Source: Desulfovibrio sp. (GTDB lineage Bacteria; Desulfobacterota; Desulfovibrionia; Desulfovibrionales; Desulfovibrionaceae). Taken from it: 64,000 nucleotides of DNA. Position 1 is the first letter of the stretch; every line of letters starts with the position of its first letter. Positions 12,406 to 20,884 of the stretch are shown here, one piece after another. The notes below the pieces were generated by a model. It worked only from the letters and a program-made list of their open reading frames with translations, was not told the DNA's origin and ran no database searches. The stretch is from positions 1 through 64,000 of the forward strand of contig JALHJW010000002.1 in assembly GCA_022839785.1 (NCBI GenBank), read 5' to 3'. The translations under genes and the position numbers were made by a program.

Positions 12406-14516
12406 GCCCGCCCGTGCGCGCCGTGTGGCGCTACCTCGAACGCTTCTCCTTCGAGGCCAAGATCTACCTCGGCATCGGCGTGCTGCTCTGCGCCGTGGGC
12501 CTGGCCTCCATCATCCTGGCCTCGGCCATCGCGGGCGAGGCGCTGACCAAGGAGGCCAAGCGCCGCGGCGAATCCCTGGCCCAGAGCCTGGCCGCGCGCT
12601 CCGTGGACCCCATCCTGGCCGTGGACCTCCTGCGCCTCAAGAACATGGTGGACGAGACCGCGGGCAACGACACGGACATCGTCTACGCCTTCATCATCGA
12701 CCAGCAGGGCCGGGTCATCACCCACTCCTTCCAGGGCGGCTTCCCCGTGGACCTGCTGGCCGTCAACGCGCTGCCCCCGGACCGCGCCCGCGCCGTGCGC
12801 CTGCTGAACACGGGCTCGGAGCGGGTCTACGACTTCGCGGCCTCGGTGTCGCTGGGCGGCAGCCGCCTGGGCGTGGTGCGCGTGGGCCTCTCCCAGACCA
12901 CGATCATGGACGCGCGCCGCGAACTGGCCCTGGCCATCGTCGTGGCCGTGGGCCTGGTGGCCGTGCTGGCCGTGGGCCTGGGCTCCATCTTCGCGCGCAC
13001 CGTGAGCCGCCGCCTGGGCATCCTGCGCGAGTCGGCCGAGGAGATCATCCGCGGCAACCTGGACGTCCTGGCCGGGCCGTTCCTGGCGCGCGAATGCTGG
13101 GAGATCATGAACTGCAAGCGCACCGACTGCCCGGCCTACGGCGACCGCCAGCGCCGCTGCTGGCACCTGGCCGGGACGCTGTGCGAGAGCTGCAACGGCG
13201 ACGTCTTTCCCAAGAAGCTGGACAACTGCGCCGCCTGCAAGGTCTTCCTGGAGAACCGCGGCGACGAGATCCAGGACCTGGCGGAGGCCTTCGACGTCAT
13301 GGCCGTCTCCCTCAAGGACCACATCCAGCGCCTCTCGGCCACGCGCGAGAACCTGGCCAGGCAGCAGCAGCTTCTGGGCACCATCTTCGACGTGACCCCC
13401 GACCTCGTCTCGCTCCAGGACGAAAAGGGCGCGTACCGGGCCATCAACAAGGCCTTCCGGCGCTACTTCAACCTGCGCGAGGAGGACGTGGTGGGCACCG
13501 TGGACCCGGCCATCTTCTCCATCCAGAGCCCGGCCGAGAACGTGGCCGAGCGCGACGACGCGCTGCAGCACGGCCGCACCGTGTCCAAGGAAATCATGGT
13601 CGCGCACGAGGCCACGCGGCGCTGGTTCCACGTGGTCAAGGTGCCGGTGCAGGACAAGGACGGCAGGATCATCGGCCTGCTCACCACGGCGCGCGACATC
13701 TCGGCCCTGAAGAACTACCAGGACCAGCTCATCCAGTCGCAGAAGATGGAGGACCTGGGGCGTCTCGCGGGCGGCGTGGCGCACGAGATCAACACCCCGC
13801 TCGGGATCATCCTGGGCTACGCCCAGATGCTCCTGGAGGACCTGCCCCAGGGGCAGGCGCGCGAGGACATCGCCATCATCGAGCGCCAGACCAAGGTCTG
13901 CAAAAAGATCGTGGCCGACCTGCTCGGCTTCTCGCGCCAGTCGGCCAACATCATCCGGGAAATGGATCTCAACGAGTCCATCGAGGAGGTCGTCTCCCTG
14001 GTGCGCATCATCTTCCGCCAGGAGCGGGTGGAGATCGAGACCGACCTCGACCCCACCATCCCGGCCATCTGGGGCGACAAGGAGAAGCTCAAGTCCGTGT
14101 GGCTGAACCTGGTCAACAACGCCTTCGACTCCATCGGCCAGGACGGGACCATCTCCATCCGCTCCAAGCTCTGCAAGCACCGCCGCCGCGTGGTGCTCTT
14201 CTTCGCGGACACGGGCACCGGCATCAGCCAGGAGAACCTGAAGAAGATCTTCGACCCCTTCTTCACCACCAAACAGGTGGGCAAGGGCACGGGCCTGGGG
14301 CTCTCCATCTCGTTTGGCGTGATCAAGGACCACCGCGGCCGCATCTCGGCCGCCTCGCCCGCGCCCGTGGAGTACCTGGGCCAGGGCGCGGAGAGCCACA
14401 AACAGCCCGGCCCGGGCACGGTCTTCATCATCGAGCTGCCGCTGACCCGCGACATGGGCCTGCCGGACGAGGAATGCGAGGAAACCAGGGCCGCGCGGGG
14501 GGAAAAGGCGGGATAA
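12402..14516 (+). CDS. HAMP-PAS sensor histidine kinase with a Cys-rich insert
   Basis: 704-residue membrane histidine kinase. Order: membrane segment about 24-46; periplasmic sensor domain about 47-165; second membrane segment about 173-196; HAMP about 196-245; a compact eight-cysteine module at 232-279 (CWEIMNCKRTDCPAY, then RRCW, LCESC and CAAC); PAS about 325-435; HisKA with HEINTP (His-461); then the ATPase with NLVNNA, FADTGTGI, FDPFFTTK and GTGLGLS. The CW...C...CW pattern resembles the 'two-CW' module known in deltaproteobacterial signalling proteins; metal or redox sensing is inferred. It overlaps the PhnD-like gene by four bases, so the two probably form one sensor. No response regulator is nearby. 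Confidence 0.87.
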   Translation: MSPPVRAVWRYLERFSFEAKIYLGIGVLLCAVGLASIILASAIAGEALTKEAKRRGESLAQSLAARSVDPILAVDLLRLKNMVDETAGNDTDIVYAFIIDQQGRVITHSFQGGFPVDLLAVNALPPDRARAVRLLNTGSERVYDFAASVSLGGSRLGVVRVGLSQTTIMDARRELALAIVVAVGLVAVLAVGLGSIFARTVSRRLGILRESAEEIIRGNLDVLAGPFLARECWEIMNCKRTDCPAYGDRQRRCWHLAGTLCESCNGDVFPKKLDNCAACKVFLENRGDEIQDLAEAFDVMAVSLKDHIQRLSATRENLARQQQLLGTIFDVTPDLVSLQDEKGAYRAINKAFRRYFNLREEDVVGTVDPAIFSIQSPAENVAERDDALQHGRTVSKEIMVAHEATRRWFHVVKVPVQDKDGRIIGLLTTARDISALKNYQDQLIQSQKMEDLGRLAGGVAHEINTPLGIILGYAQMLLEDLPQGQAREDIAIIERQTKVCKKIVADLLGFSRQSANIIREMDLNESIEEVVSLVRIIFRQERVEIETDLDPTIPAIWGDKEKLKSVWLNLVNNAFDSIGQDGTISIRSKLCKHRRRVVLFFADTGTGISQENLKKIFDPFFTTKQVGKGTGLGLSISFGVIKDHRGRISAASPAPVEYLGQGAESHKQPGPGTVFIIELPLTRDMGLPDEECEETRAARGEKAG

Positions 14517-14545
14517 CCAGGGAGGCGCTCCGCGCGCCTCCCTGG
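14517..14545 (+). terminator. Strong hairpin directly after the kinase stop
   Basis: A perfect 12-bp stem (CCAGGGAGGCGC with its complement) and a 5-base loop, starting one base after the TAA. No U-run follows, so it may protect the 3' end or act with Rho. Confidence 0.5.
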
Positions 14546-14588
14546 ACCCTCCACGCAAGGGCCCTCAGGCCCCTTGACCCCGATTCAA

Positions 14589-15827
14589 TTAGACCAGCAT
14601 CCCAATCACCGCGCCGGTCATGAGCGTGGAGAACGTGCCCGAGACGATGGAGCGCAGGCCCAAGGAGACGATCTCGTCGCGCCGCTCCGGGGCCATGGCC
14701 CCCAGGCCGCCGATCATGATGCCCAGGCTCCCGAAGTTGGCGAAGCCGCACATGGCGTAGGTCATGATCAGGCGGCTGCGCGGCGAGAGCGCCTCGGGGG
14801 GGAGGCGCGAGAGGTCGATGTAGGCGATGAACTCGTTGAGCACGGTCTTGACGCCCATGAGCCCGCCCGCCGTGTGCGCCTCGCTCCAGGGAATGCCGAT
14901 GAGCCAGACCAGCGGGGCCATGACCCAGCCCAGCACGCGCTGCAGGGACAGGGACGCGCCGCCCGCGTCCGGAAGGAACGCCAGCGCCTGGTTGGCCAGG
15001 CTGACCAGGGCCACCAGCACGATGAGCATGGCCGTGATGTTCAGGAGCAGGTGCAGCCCCTCGCCCGTGCCGCGCGTGATCGCGTCCATGGCCCCGTTCG
15101 CGCCCAGGGTCTTGGGCAGCCGCCCCTCCGTGGACGCGTCCGTCTCCGGGACCATGATCCGGCTGACCACGATGGCCGCGGGCGCGCTGACGATGGAGGC
15201 GATGAGGATGTGGCCCAGGGCGTCGGGGATCGCGTCCCGCAGGAACGAGGCGTAGAGGAACATCACCGTGCCCGCGATGGTGGCCATGCCCGCGGTCATC
15301 ACCGTGAACAGCTCCGAGCGCGTCATGCGCTCCAGGTACTGCCGGATCAGCAGCGGCCCCTCCACCATGCCCACGAAGACGTTGGCCGCCACGGCCACGC
15401 CCACGGCCCCGCCCACGCCCAGCGTGCGCCTGAGCACCCAGGCGAAGCAGCCCACCACGGCCGGGATGACCCGCCAGTAGAAGAGCAGGGACGACAGGGC
15501 GCTGATCACCAGCACCAGGGGCAGGGCCCTAAAGGCCAGCACGAAGCTCGCGCCCGGAAAGGATTCGGCAAAGGGCAGCGCGCCGCCGCCGAGAAAGCCG
15601 AAGACGAAGGAGGTGCCCGCCAGGGTGGCCCGCTCCAGCGCGCCCACGGCGTCGTTGAGCCTGAAAAGGGCGTCCCGGAGCAGCGGCAGCCGGGTCAGGG
15701 CCAGGGCCAGGGCCGCCTGGAGCGCCAGCCCCGCGGCCACGAACCCGGGCCGCACGGCGCGGCGGTTCTCGGAGATCAGCCAGCAGAGCAGGCACAGGGC
15801 GGCGAGTCCGAACGCGCTGTGGAGCAT
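14589..15827 (-). CDS. Concentrative nucleoside transporter (CNT/NupC family)
   Basis: Cation-coupled nucleoside importer. 412 residues with about ten membrane segments. Family blocks are clear: GTSFVFGFLGGG near residue 92 followed by FVLAFRALPLVLVISALSSLLFYW; FVGMVEGPLLIRQYLERMTRSELFTVMTAGMATIAGTVM near residue 175; and NEFIAY followed by YAMCGFANFGSLGIMIGG near residue 360. It is divergent from an MTA/SAH-type deaminase gene and heads the purine/nucleoside salvage block. Nucleoside specificity cannot be read from sequence. Confidence 0.9.
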   Translation of the reverse strand: MLHSAFGLAALCLLCWLISENRRAVRPGFVAAGLALQAALALALTRLPLLRDALFRLNDAVGALERATLAGTSFVFGFLGGGALPFAESFPGASFVLAFRALPLVLVISALSSLLFYWRVIPAVVGCFAWVLRRTLGVGGAVGVAVAANVFVGMVEGPLLIRQYLERMTRSELFTVMTAGMATIAGTVMFLYASFLRDAIPDALGHILIASIVSAPAAIVVSRIMVPETDASTEGRLPKTLGANGAMDAITRGTGEGLHLLLNITAMLIVLVALVSLANQALAFLPDAGGASLSLQRVLGWVMAPLVWLIGIPWSEAHTAGGLMGVKTVLNEFIAYIDLSRLPPEALSPRSRLIMTYAMCGFANFGSLGIMIGGLGAMAPERRDEIVSLGLRSIVSGTFSTLMTGAVIGMLV

Positions 15828-15934
15828 GAAATTCCCCCTCTACGGCCCGGCGGGCCGGACATGAACGGCGCTGTGGGGGGAGGTACGGAATTTCGCGCGG
15901 CGCGGCAAGCGGCGCGGCCCAAAAACATCGGCGG

Positions 15935-15963
15935 TTGCGGCCGCCCGGCGGCCGGGCTATCCT
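15935..15963 (+). promoter_or_regulatory. Probable promoter of the deaminase gene
   Basis: TTGCGG and TATCCT are separated by exactly 17 bases, ending 19 bases before the ATG at 15983. The predicted 5' leader is only about 13 bases. Confidence 0.5.
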
Positions 15964-15982
15964 GCCCGCCGGAGGCTTCCCC

Positions 15983-17302
15983 ATGCCCGCACCCTGCGAC
16001 CTGCTCCTCACCGCCGACCTGCTCCTGCCCCAGGACGACGCCCGCAGCGAGATCGCCGACGCCGCCGTGGCCATCGCGGGCGGCCGCGTCGCGGCCCTCG
16101 GCCCGGCCGCCGTGATCGTTCCGGCCTTCGTCCCGCGGCGCCGCCTGGACCTCGGGCGCGCCCTGATCCTGCCGGGGCTGGTCAACGCCCACACCCACGC
16201 GGCCATGACCATGTTCCGGGGCCTGGCCGACGACCTGCCACTGCTCGACTGGCTGCACAGCGCCATCTTCCCGGTGGAGGCCCGGCTGACGCCCGCCGCC
16301 GTGCGCCTGGGCGCGCGCATCGCCTGTGCCGAGATGACCCGCGTGGGCGTCACCTGCTTCCTGGACGGCTACCTTTTCTCCGACGAGGTCCTGGCCGCGG
16401 CCGACGACGCAGGCCTGCGCTGCGTGGCGGGCGAGGGGTTGTTCGCCTTCCCGAACCCGGCCTTCCCGGACGCCTCCGCCGCCCTGGCCCACACCCGCGC
16501 CCGCGCCGGACGCCTCGCGGACAACGAGCGCCTGCGCCAGTGCGTGCTGCCCCACGCCATCTACACCACCACCCCCGAAATCATGCGCGCGGCCTGGGAG
16601 ACGGCCGGGGAGCTGGGCATCCCCTTCGTCACCCACCTCGCCGAATCGCCGGGCGAGACGGCCCAGGTCATGCGGCAGCACGGCGCGCGGCCGGTGGAAT
16701 ACATGCGCCGCCACGGCCTGCTCGGCGCGCGCGCCCTGTTCGCCCACTGCGTGGACCTGAGCCCGGAGGAGATCGACATCCTCGCCGCCTCGGGCTCGGC
16801 CGTGGCCCACTGCCCCGAGTCCAACGCCAAGCTCGCCTCGGGCTTCGCGCCCACGGCCGCCATGCTGCGGGCCGGGGTCGTCGTGGGCCTGGGCACGGAC
16901 GGCCCGGCCAGCAACAACGACCTGAACATGTTCGGCGAGATGAACGCCGCGGCCCTGACCCACAAGGGCAACCTCTCCGATCCCACGGCCGTGAACGCGG
17001 CCCAGGCTCTGGACATGGCCACGCGCGGCGCGGCCGAGGCCATCGGCTGGCCCGAGCTGGGCCGTCTGACCGCGGGCGGCCCGGCCGACCTCGTCGCCCT
17101 GGACCTCGACAAGCCCAACATGCAGCCCCTGCACCGCCCGGTCTCGCAGCTCGTCTACGCGGCCACGGGCTTCGAGACGCGCCTGACGGTCTGCGCGGGC
17201 CGCGTGCTCTACGAGGACGGCGCGTACGCCGCCTTCGACAGCGAGGAGCTGCTCGTGGAGGCCGCGGACCTGGCCGCCTGGGTGCGCTCGCACAGACCCT
17301 GA
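15983..17302 (+). CDS. mtaD: Amidohydrolase, MTA/SAH deaminase-like
   Basis: Metal-dependent deaminase probably converting 5'-methylthioadenosine or S-adenosylhomocysteine to the inosine form. 439 residues; the start at 15983 is chosen because GGAGG lies just before it. Metal and catalytic residues: HTHAAMTMFRG (HxH) near residue 68, THLAES near 219, LFAHCVDLS near 255 and GTDGPASNNDLNMF near 309, all standard for this subfamily of the TatD/ATZ-like amidohydrolases. The MTA-phosphorylase gene and apt lie 7-8 kb downstream, and a nucleoside transporter is divergent, which supports purine salvage. Guanine or other aminohydrolase activity is a less likely alternative. Confidence 0.83.
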   Translation: MPAPCDLLLTADLLLPQDDARSEIADAAVAIAGGRVAALGPAAVIVPAFVPRRRLDLGRALILPGLVNAHTHAAMTMFRGLADDLPLLDWLHSAIFPVEARLTPAAVRLGARIACAEMTRVGVTCFLDGYLFSDEVLAAADDAGLRCVAGEGLFAFPNPAFPDASAALAHTRARAGRLADNERLRQCVLPHAIYTTTPEIMRAAWETAGELGIPFVTHLAESPGETAQVMRQHGARPVEYMRRHGLLGARALFAHCVDLSPEEIDILAASGSAVAHCPESNAKLASGFAPTAAMLRAGVVVGLGTDGPASNNDLNMFGEMNAAALTHKGNLSDPTAVNAAQALDMATRGAAEAIGWPELGRLTAGGPADLVALDLDKPNMQPLHRPVSQLVYAATGFETRLTVCAGRVLYEDGAYAAFDSEELLVEAADLAAWVRSHRP

Positions 17303-17398
17303 CGGGCCGTTCCGCACGGCGTTGACAACCGTCCGTCTCCCGCGCAAACGTACCCTGCTGCGTCACCCGTACCGAAACCCCGAACAAGAGGCCCCGCC

Positions 17399-18493
17399 AT
17401 GAACGCACTGCTCGTCCTGCTCGCCGCGGCCCTGCTCGCCTGCGGCGCGGTCCCCGAGGCCCACGCGGCCAAGAAGGTCAAGGCCGCCTTCGTGCTCCTC
17501 GAATCCGTCAACGACCACGGCTGGACCGAGGCCCACCACGAGGGCATCCAGCACCTGAAGAAGACCCTGGGCGACCAGGTCGAGGTCAGCTACACCGAGA
17601 ACATCGTCAGCCCCACGGACGCCGAGCGCGTCATGCGCGACTACGCCAGGAAGGGCTACGACATCGTCTTCGGCACCACCTTCGGCTACATGGACGTCAT
17701 GGCCAAGCTCTCCCTGGAGTTCCCGGGGACCAAGTGGGACCACTGCTCCGGCTACAAGACCACCGCGAACATGGGCAACTACTTCGGCCGCATCGAGCAG
17801 GGCGAATACCTGGCGGGCTACATGTCCGGCCTCATGGGCTTCAAGAACGTGGGCACCGTGGCCACGCAGCCCATCCCCGAGCCCATCCGCGGCATCAACG
17901 CCTTCACGCGCGGCCTGCAGAAGGGTCTGAAGGAAGCGGGCGTGACGTTCGACGAAAACAAGGTCAACACCGTGGTCTGGCTCAAGTCCTGGCGCGACGC
18001 CCAGGGCGAGACGACCCTGGCCGAGACCCTGGCGGGCCGGGGGCACGACCTCATCCGCCAGATGGCCGACACCCCGGACTCGGCCAAGGCCGCCTGCGCC
18101 ATGAACGTCCCGGCCATCGGCTACGGCATGGACGTCACTCGTTTCGGCGCGGGCTGCTCCCTGGTCTCCACGGTCTGGAACTGGGGCCCCTACTACGTCA
18201 AGGCCGTCAAGGCCGTGGCCGACGGCTCCTGGAAGCCCGGCGAATACTGGGCCGGTTTCGAGGACGACATCGTCCGCCTCTCCCCCTTCCACGCCTCTGT
18301 CCCGGCGGACGTGCAAAAGAAGGTGCTGGCCGAGCTTGAAAAGATGAAGGCGGGCAAGGACGAGAGCTTCCTGGGGCCGATCCTCGGCCAGGACGGCAAG
18401 GAGCTGTACCCCGCGGGCTCGCGCGTGCCCGACAAGGACCTCCTGACCAAGCGCTTCCTCGTCAAGGGCGTGTCCGGCTCCATCCCCGACTGA
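17399..18493 (+). CDS. BMP family ABC transporter substrate-binding protein (nucleoside type)
   Basis: Periplasmic receptor of a Med/BMP-type nucleoside importer. 364 residues with an N-terminal signal; LLAC at 12-15 could be a lipobox, while AHA at 22-24 could be a signal peptidase I site. Family motifs: VLLESVNDHGWTEAHHEG, IVFGTTFGYMDVM, YFGRIEQGEYLAGYMSG and RGINAFTRGL. It heads an operon with the phosphoribosyltransferase, ATPase and two permease genes. Substrates of the family are purine nucleosides or related lipoprotein ligands. Confidence 0.9.
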   Translation: MNALLVLLAAALLACGAVPEAHAAKKVKAAFVLLESVNDHGWTEAHHEGIQHLKKTLGDQVEVSYTENIVSPTDAERVMRDYARKGYDIVFGTTFGYMDVMAKLSLEFPGTKWDHCSGYKTTANMGNYFGRIEQGEYLAGYMSGLMGFKNVGTVATQPIPEPIRGINAFTRGLQKGLKEAGVTFDENKVNTVVWLKSWRDAQGETTLAETLAGRGHDLIRQMADTPDSAKAACAMNVPAIGYGMDVTRFGAGCSLVSTVWNWGPYYVKAVKAVADGSWKPGEYWAGFEDDIVRLSPFHASVPADVQKKVLAELEKMKAGKDESFLGPILGQDGKELYPAGSRVPDKDLLTKRFLVKGVSGSIPD

Positions 18494-18551
18494 TCCAGCT
18501 TCCCGCGGGGTCCCCGGCCGCGCGGCCGGGGACCCTGTCGCGAGGATCGCC

Positions 18552-19220
18552 ATGAGCATCTACCAGAGCCGCGAATCCGGCGAAAAGACCCTGCTCGACG
18601 TGCCCGGCCTGCCCTACCGCGTGGAGTTGCCGCGCGTGGTCATCCGGGCCGGGGGCAGACGGCTGCGCATCGCCTCCCTGAACCTCGTGGGCCAGATCAG
18701 GCTCAACCACGACCTCGGTCTGCTCCTGGCCCGGCGCATCAGGGAGGCCTTGGGCGGGCTCGACGGCGTGGCCGTGTTCACGGTGGTGGAGAAGGCCCTG
18801 CAGCTCACCCAGGTCGCGGCCCAGGAACTGGGCATCGAGGCCGTGGCCGTGGCCTACAACCGGGTCAAACCCCACATGGAGCCGGACGCCCGGCCCCTGG
18901 TCCAGGTCGGGGCCGACTCCGTGACCTCGGGCGGCAAGCTCCTCGCCCTCTACGAGCGCGACATCGAGATCCTGGCCGGGGCCACGCGCGGCATCATCCT
19001 CATCGACGACGTGCTCTCCACCGGCGGCACCGTGCTCGGCCTGCTCGACCTCGTGGAGGCGGCCGCGAACCTCCTGGGCAAACCCGCGCCCGAACTGCTC
19101 GGCATCTTCTGCGCCGCGCAGGAGGGCGCGCCGCGCGTCAACCTGCCCTCGCCGGTCCACGCCCTGGCCCAGCTCCCCCCCCCCGAGACGGTGGGGCAGG
19201 AAGAGGGGAGGAAGAGGTAA
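18552..19220 (+). CDS. Phosphoribosyltransferase family protein (APRT-like)
   Basis: Transfers ribose-5-phosphate from PRPP to a base, or binds PRPP as a regulator. The 222-residue protein carries the PRPP-binding loop GIILIDDVLSTGGTV near residue 150 and a dimer/flexible region FTVVEKALQLTQVAAQELGIE. The C-terminal 25 residues are Pro/Glu-rich and unlike the family. It lies between the binding protein and ATPase genes of the nucleoside importer, so it probably traps the imported base. A complete apt gene exists 4.4 kb downstream, which suggests a different base preference. Confidence 0.82.
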   Translation: MSIYQSRESGEKTLLDVPGLPYRVELPRVVIRAGGRRLRIASLNLVGQIRLNHDLGLLLARRIREALGGLDGVAVFTVVEKALQLTQVAAQELGIEAVAVAYNRVKPHMEPDARPLVQVGADSVTSGGKLLALYERDIEILAGATRGIILIDDVLSTGGTVLGLLDLVEAAANLLGKPAPELLGIFCAAQEGAPRVNLPSPVHALAQLPPPETVGQEEGRKR

Positions 19221-19228
19221 GGCAAATC

Positions 19229-19305
19229 GGGGGCGGGGAGGGAAAACAAAGGTTTTCCCTCCCCGCCCCCGAACCCCCACCCCCTCCTTTTCCAAAACTT
19301 TTTGG
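19229..19305 (+). repeat. Intergenic G-rich stem-loop repeat, copy 1
   Basis: A perfect 19-bp stem (19229-19247 with 19252-19270) and AAAG loop, followed by a C-rich pyrimidine tract and CCAAAACTTTTTGG at 19292-19305. The same order (G-rich hairpin, C-rich tract, AAACTTTTTG) recurs after nrdD at 26669-26755. It fills the gap between phosphoribosyltransferase and ATPase genes inside an apparent operon and could act as an attenuator or processing site. Confidence 0.8.
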
Positions 19306-19312
19306 CGTGGGT

Positions 19313-20884
19313 ATGGCTGCGAACACGAACACCATTGCGCGGGGCGAGCCGCTGCTCTCCTGCCGGGGCGTGTGCAAGCGCTTCGGGGCCGTGGCCGCCA
19401 ACCGGGACGTGGACCTCGACGTCTGGCCGGGCCGCGTGCACGCCCTGCTGGGCGAAAACGGCGCGGGCAAATCCACCCTCATGTCCATCCTGGCGGGCCG
19501 CTACCGCCCGGACGGCGGCGTCATCCGCGTGCGCGGCGCGCCCGTGGCCTTCGCCTCCCCGGCCCAGGCGCGCACCGCCGGCATCGGCATGGTCCACCAG
19601 CGCTTCATGCTCATCGAATCCATGAGCGTGGCCGAGAACGTGCGCCTCGCCGCTCCCGGCGCGCGCGACGCCGACATCGCCGCCCTGGGGGAGCGCTACG
19701 GCCTGTCCGTGGACCCCGCCCGCCTCGTGGCCGACCTCTCCATGGGCGAGCGGCAGCGCGTGGAGATCGTCAAGCTGCTCATGCGCGGGGCCGACATCCT
19801 CATCTTCGACGAGCCCACCAGCATCCTCGCCCCGGCCGAGGTCGAGGCCCTCTTTTCCGTGCTGCGCAGGCTGAAGGCCGAAGGCCGCGCCATCGTGCTC
19901 ATCACCCACAAGCTGGACGAGGTCCTGGCCCTGGCCGACGACATCTCCATCCTGCGCCGCGGCCGCGTGGTGGCCGGATGCCTGACCCTGGACCAGGCAC
20001 CGGGCCGCCGCGAACTGGCCCGGCTGATGGTCGGCCGCGAGGTGCTGCTGTCCGTGGAGAAGCCGCCGCGCGACTGCGGCGCGGAGGACGAAACCGTGCT
20101 CGCGGCGCAGGGGCTCTCGGGGCTGGACGCCTCGGGCCGCCCGGCCTTCGCGGACGTGGACCTCGCCGTGCGGCGCGGCGAGATCGTGGCCGTCATCGGC
20201 GTGGCGGGCAACGGGCAGGACGCCCTGGCCCGTTGCCTGGCGGGCCTGGGCGGCGGCACGGCGGGCAGCGTCGCCTTCGCGGGCCACGAGGGCGGGCGCG
20301 CGATGCCGGCCGCGCGCTGGCGCGGCGCGCGGGGCCTTTCCTACGTGCCCGAGGACCGGCACGGCGCGGGCAGCGTGGCGGCCATGAGCCTGGCCGAGAA
20401 CGCCCTGCTCACCGGACAGGCGGACGAACGCGGCGGGCCGCTGCTCGACCTTGCGCGCGGCGCGGCCATCGTGGAGCGCGCCGTGCGCGACTACCGCCTG
20501 AAGGCCGAGAGCCCGCAGGCCCCGGCCGGATCGCTCTCCGGCGGCAACCTGCAAAAGCTCATCCTGGCGCGCGAACTGGCGGCCGAGCCCGCCCTGCTCC
20601 TGGCCGAGCAGCCCACCCAAGGGCTCGACCTGGCGGCCGCCGAGGACGTCTGGCAGGCCCTGCTGGACCTGCGCAGCCGCGCCGCGGTGCTGCTCTTCAC
20701 CGGCGACCTCAAGGAGGCCCTGTCCCTGGCCGACCGGCTGGCCGTGATCTTCCGGGGCCGCATCCTGGACGTCATCGCGGCGGACGACCCCACGGCCATC
20801 GAGCGCGTGGGACTGCTCATGGCGGGCGTGGCCGCGCCCGCCACGGCCGACGGGGGCCGAAACGGGACAGGAGCCTGCGCATGA
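19313..20884 (+). CDS. Nucleoside ABC transporter ATPase (two ATPase domains)
   Basis: Energises the BMP-type importer. 523 residues with tandem ATP-binding domains as in sugar/nucleoside (RbsA-like) systems. Domain 1: Walker A GENGAGKST near residue 50, signature LSMGERQRVEI, Walker B ILIFDEPTS. Domain 2 has a diverged Walker A (GVAGNGQDAL, normal for the family), LSGGNLQKL signature near residue 405 and LLAEQPTQGLD. The start is ATG 19313; GTG 19307 is possible. No good ribosome site is seen after the hairpin repeat. The stop overlaps the next start (ATGA). Confidence 0.9.
   Translation: MAANTNTIARGEPLLSCRGVCKRFGAVAANRDVDLDVWPGRVHALLGENGAGKSTLMSILAGRYRPDGGVIRVRGAPVAFASPAQARTAGIGMVHQRFMLIESMSVAENVRLAAPGARDADIAALGERYGLSVDPARLVADLSMGERQRVEIVKLLMRGADILIFDEPTSILAPAEVEALFSVLRRLKAEGRAIVLITHKLDEVLALADDISILRRGRVVAGCLTLDQAPGRRELARLMVGREVLLSVEKPPRDCGAEDETVLAAQGLSGLDASGRPAFADVDLAVRRGEIVAVIGVAGNGQDALARCLAGLGGGTAGSVAFAGHEGGRAMPAARWRGARGLSYVPEDRHGAGSVAAMSLAENALLTGQADERGGPLLDLARGAAIVERAVRDYRLKAESPQAPAGSLSGGNLQKLILARELAAEPALLLAEQPTQGLDLAAAEDVWQALLDLRSRAAVLLFTGDLKEALSLADRLAVIFRGRILDVIAADDPTAIERVGLLMAGVAAPATADGGRNGTGACA

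Noticed and set aside
12081..14558. An 825-codon minus-strand frame opposite the Cys-rich kinase
   Set aside because: Low-complexity His/Asp/Leu/Gln composition typical of antisense frames in GC-rich DNA; no ribosome site.
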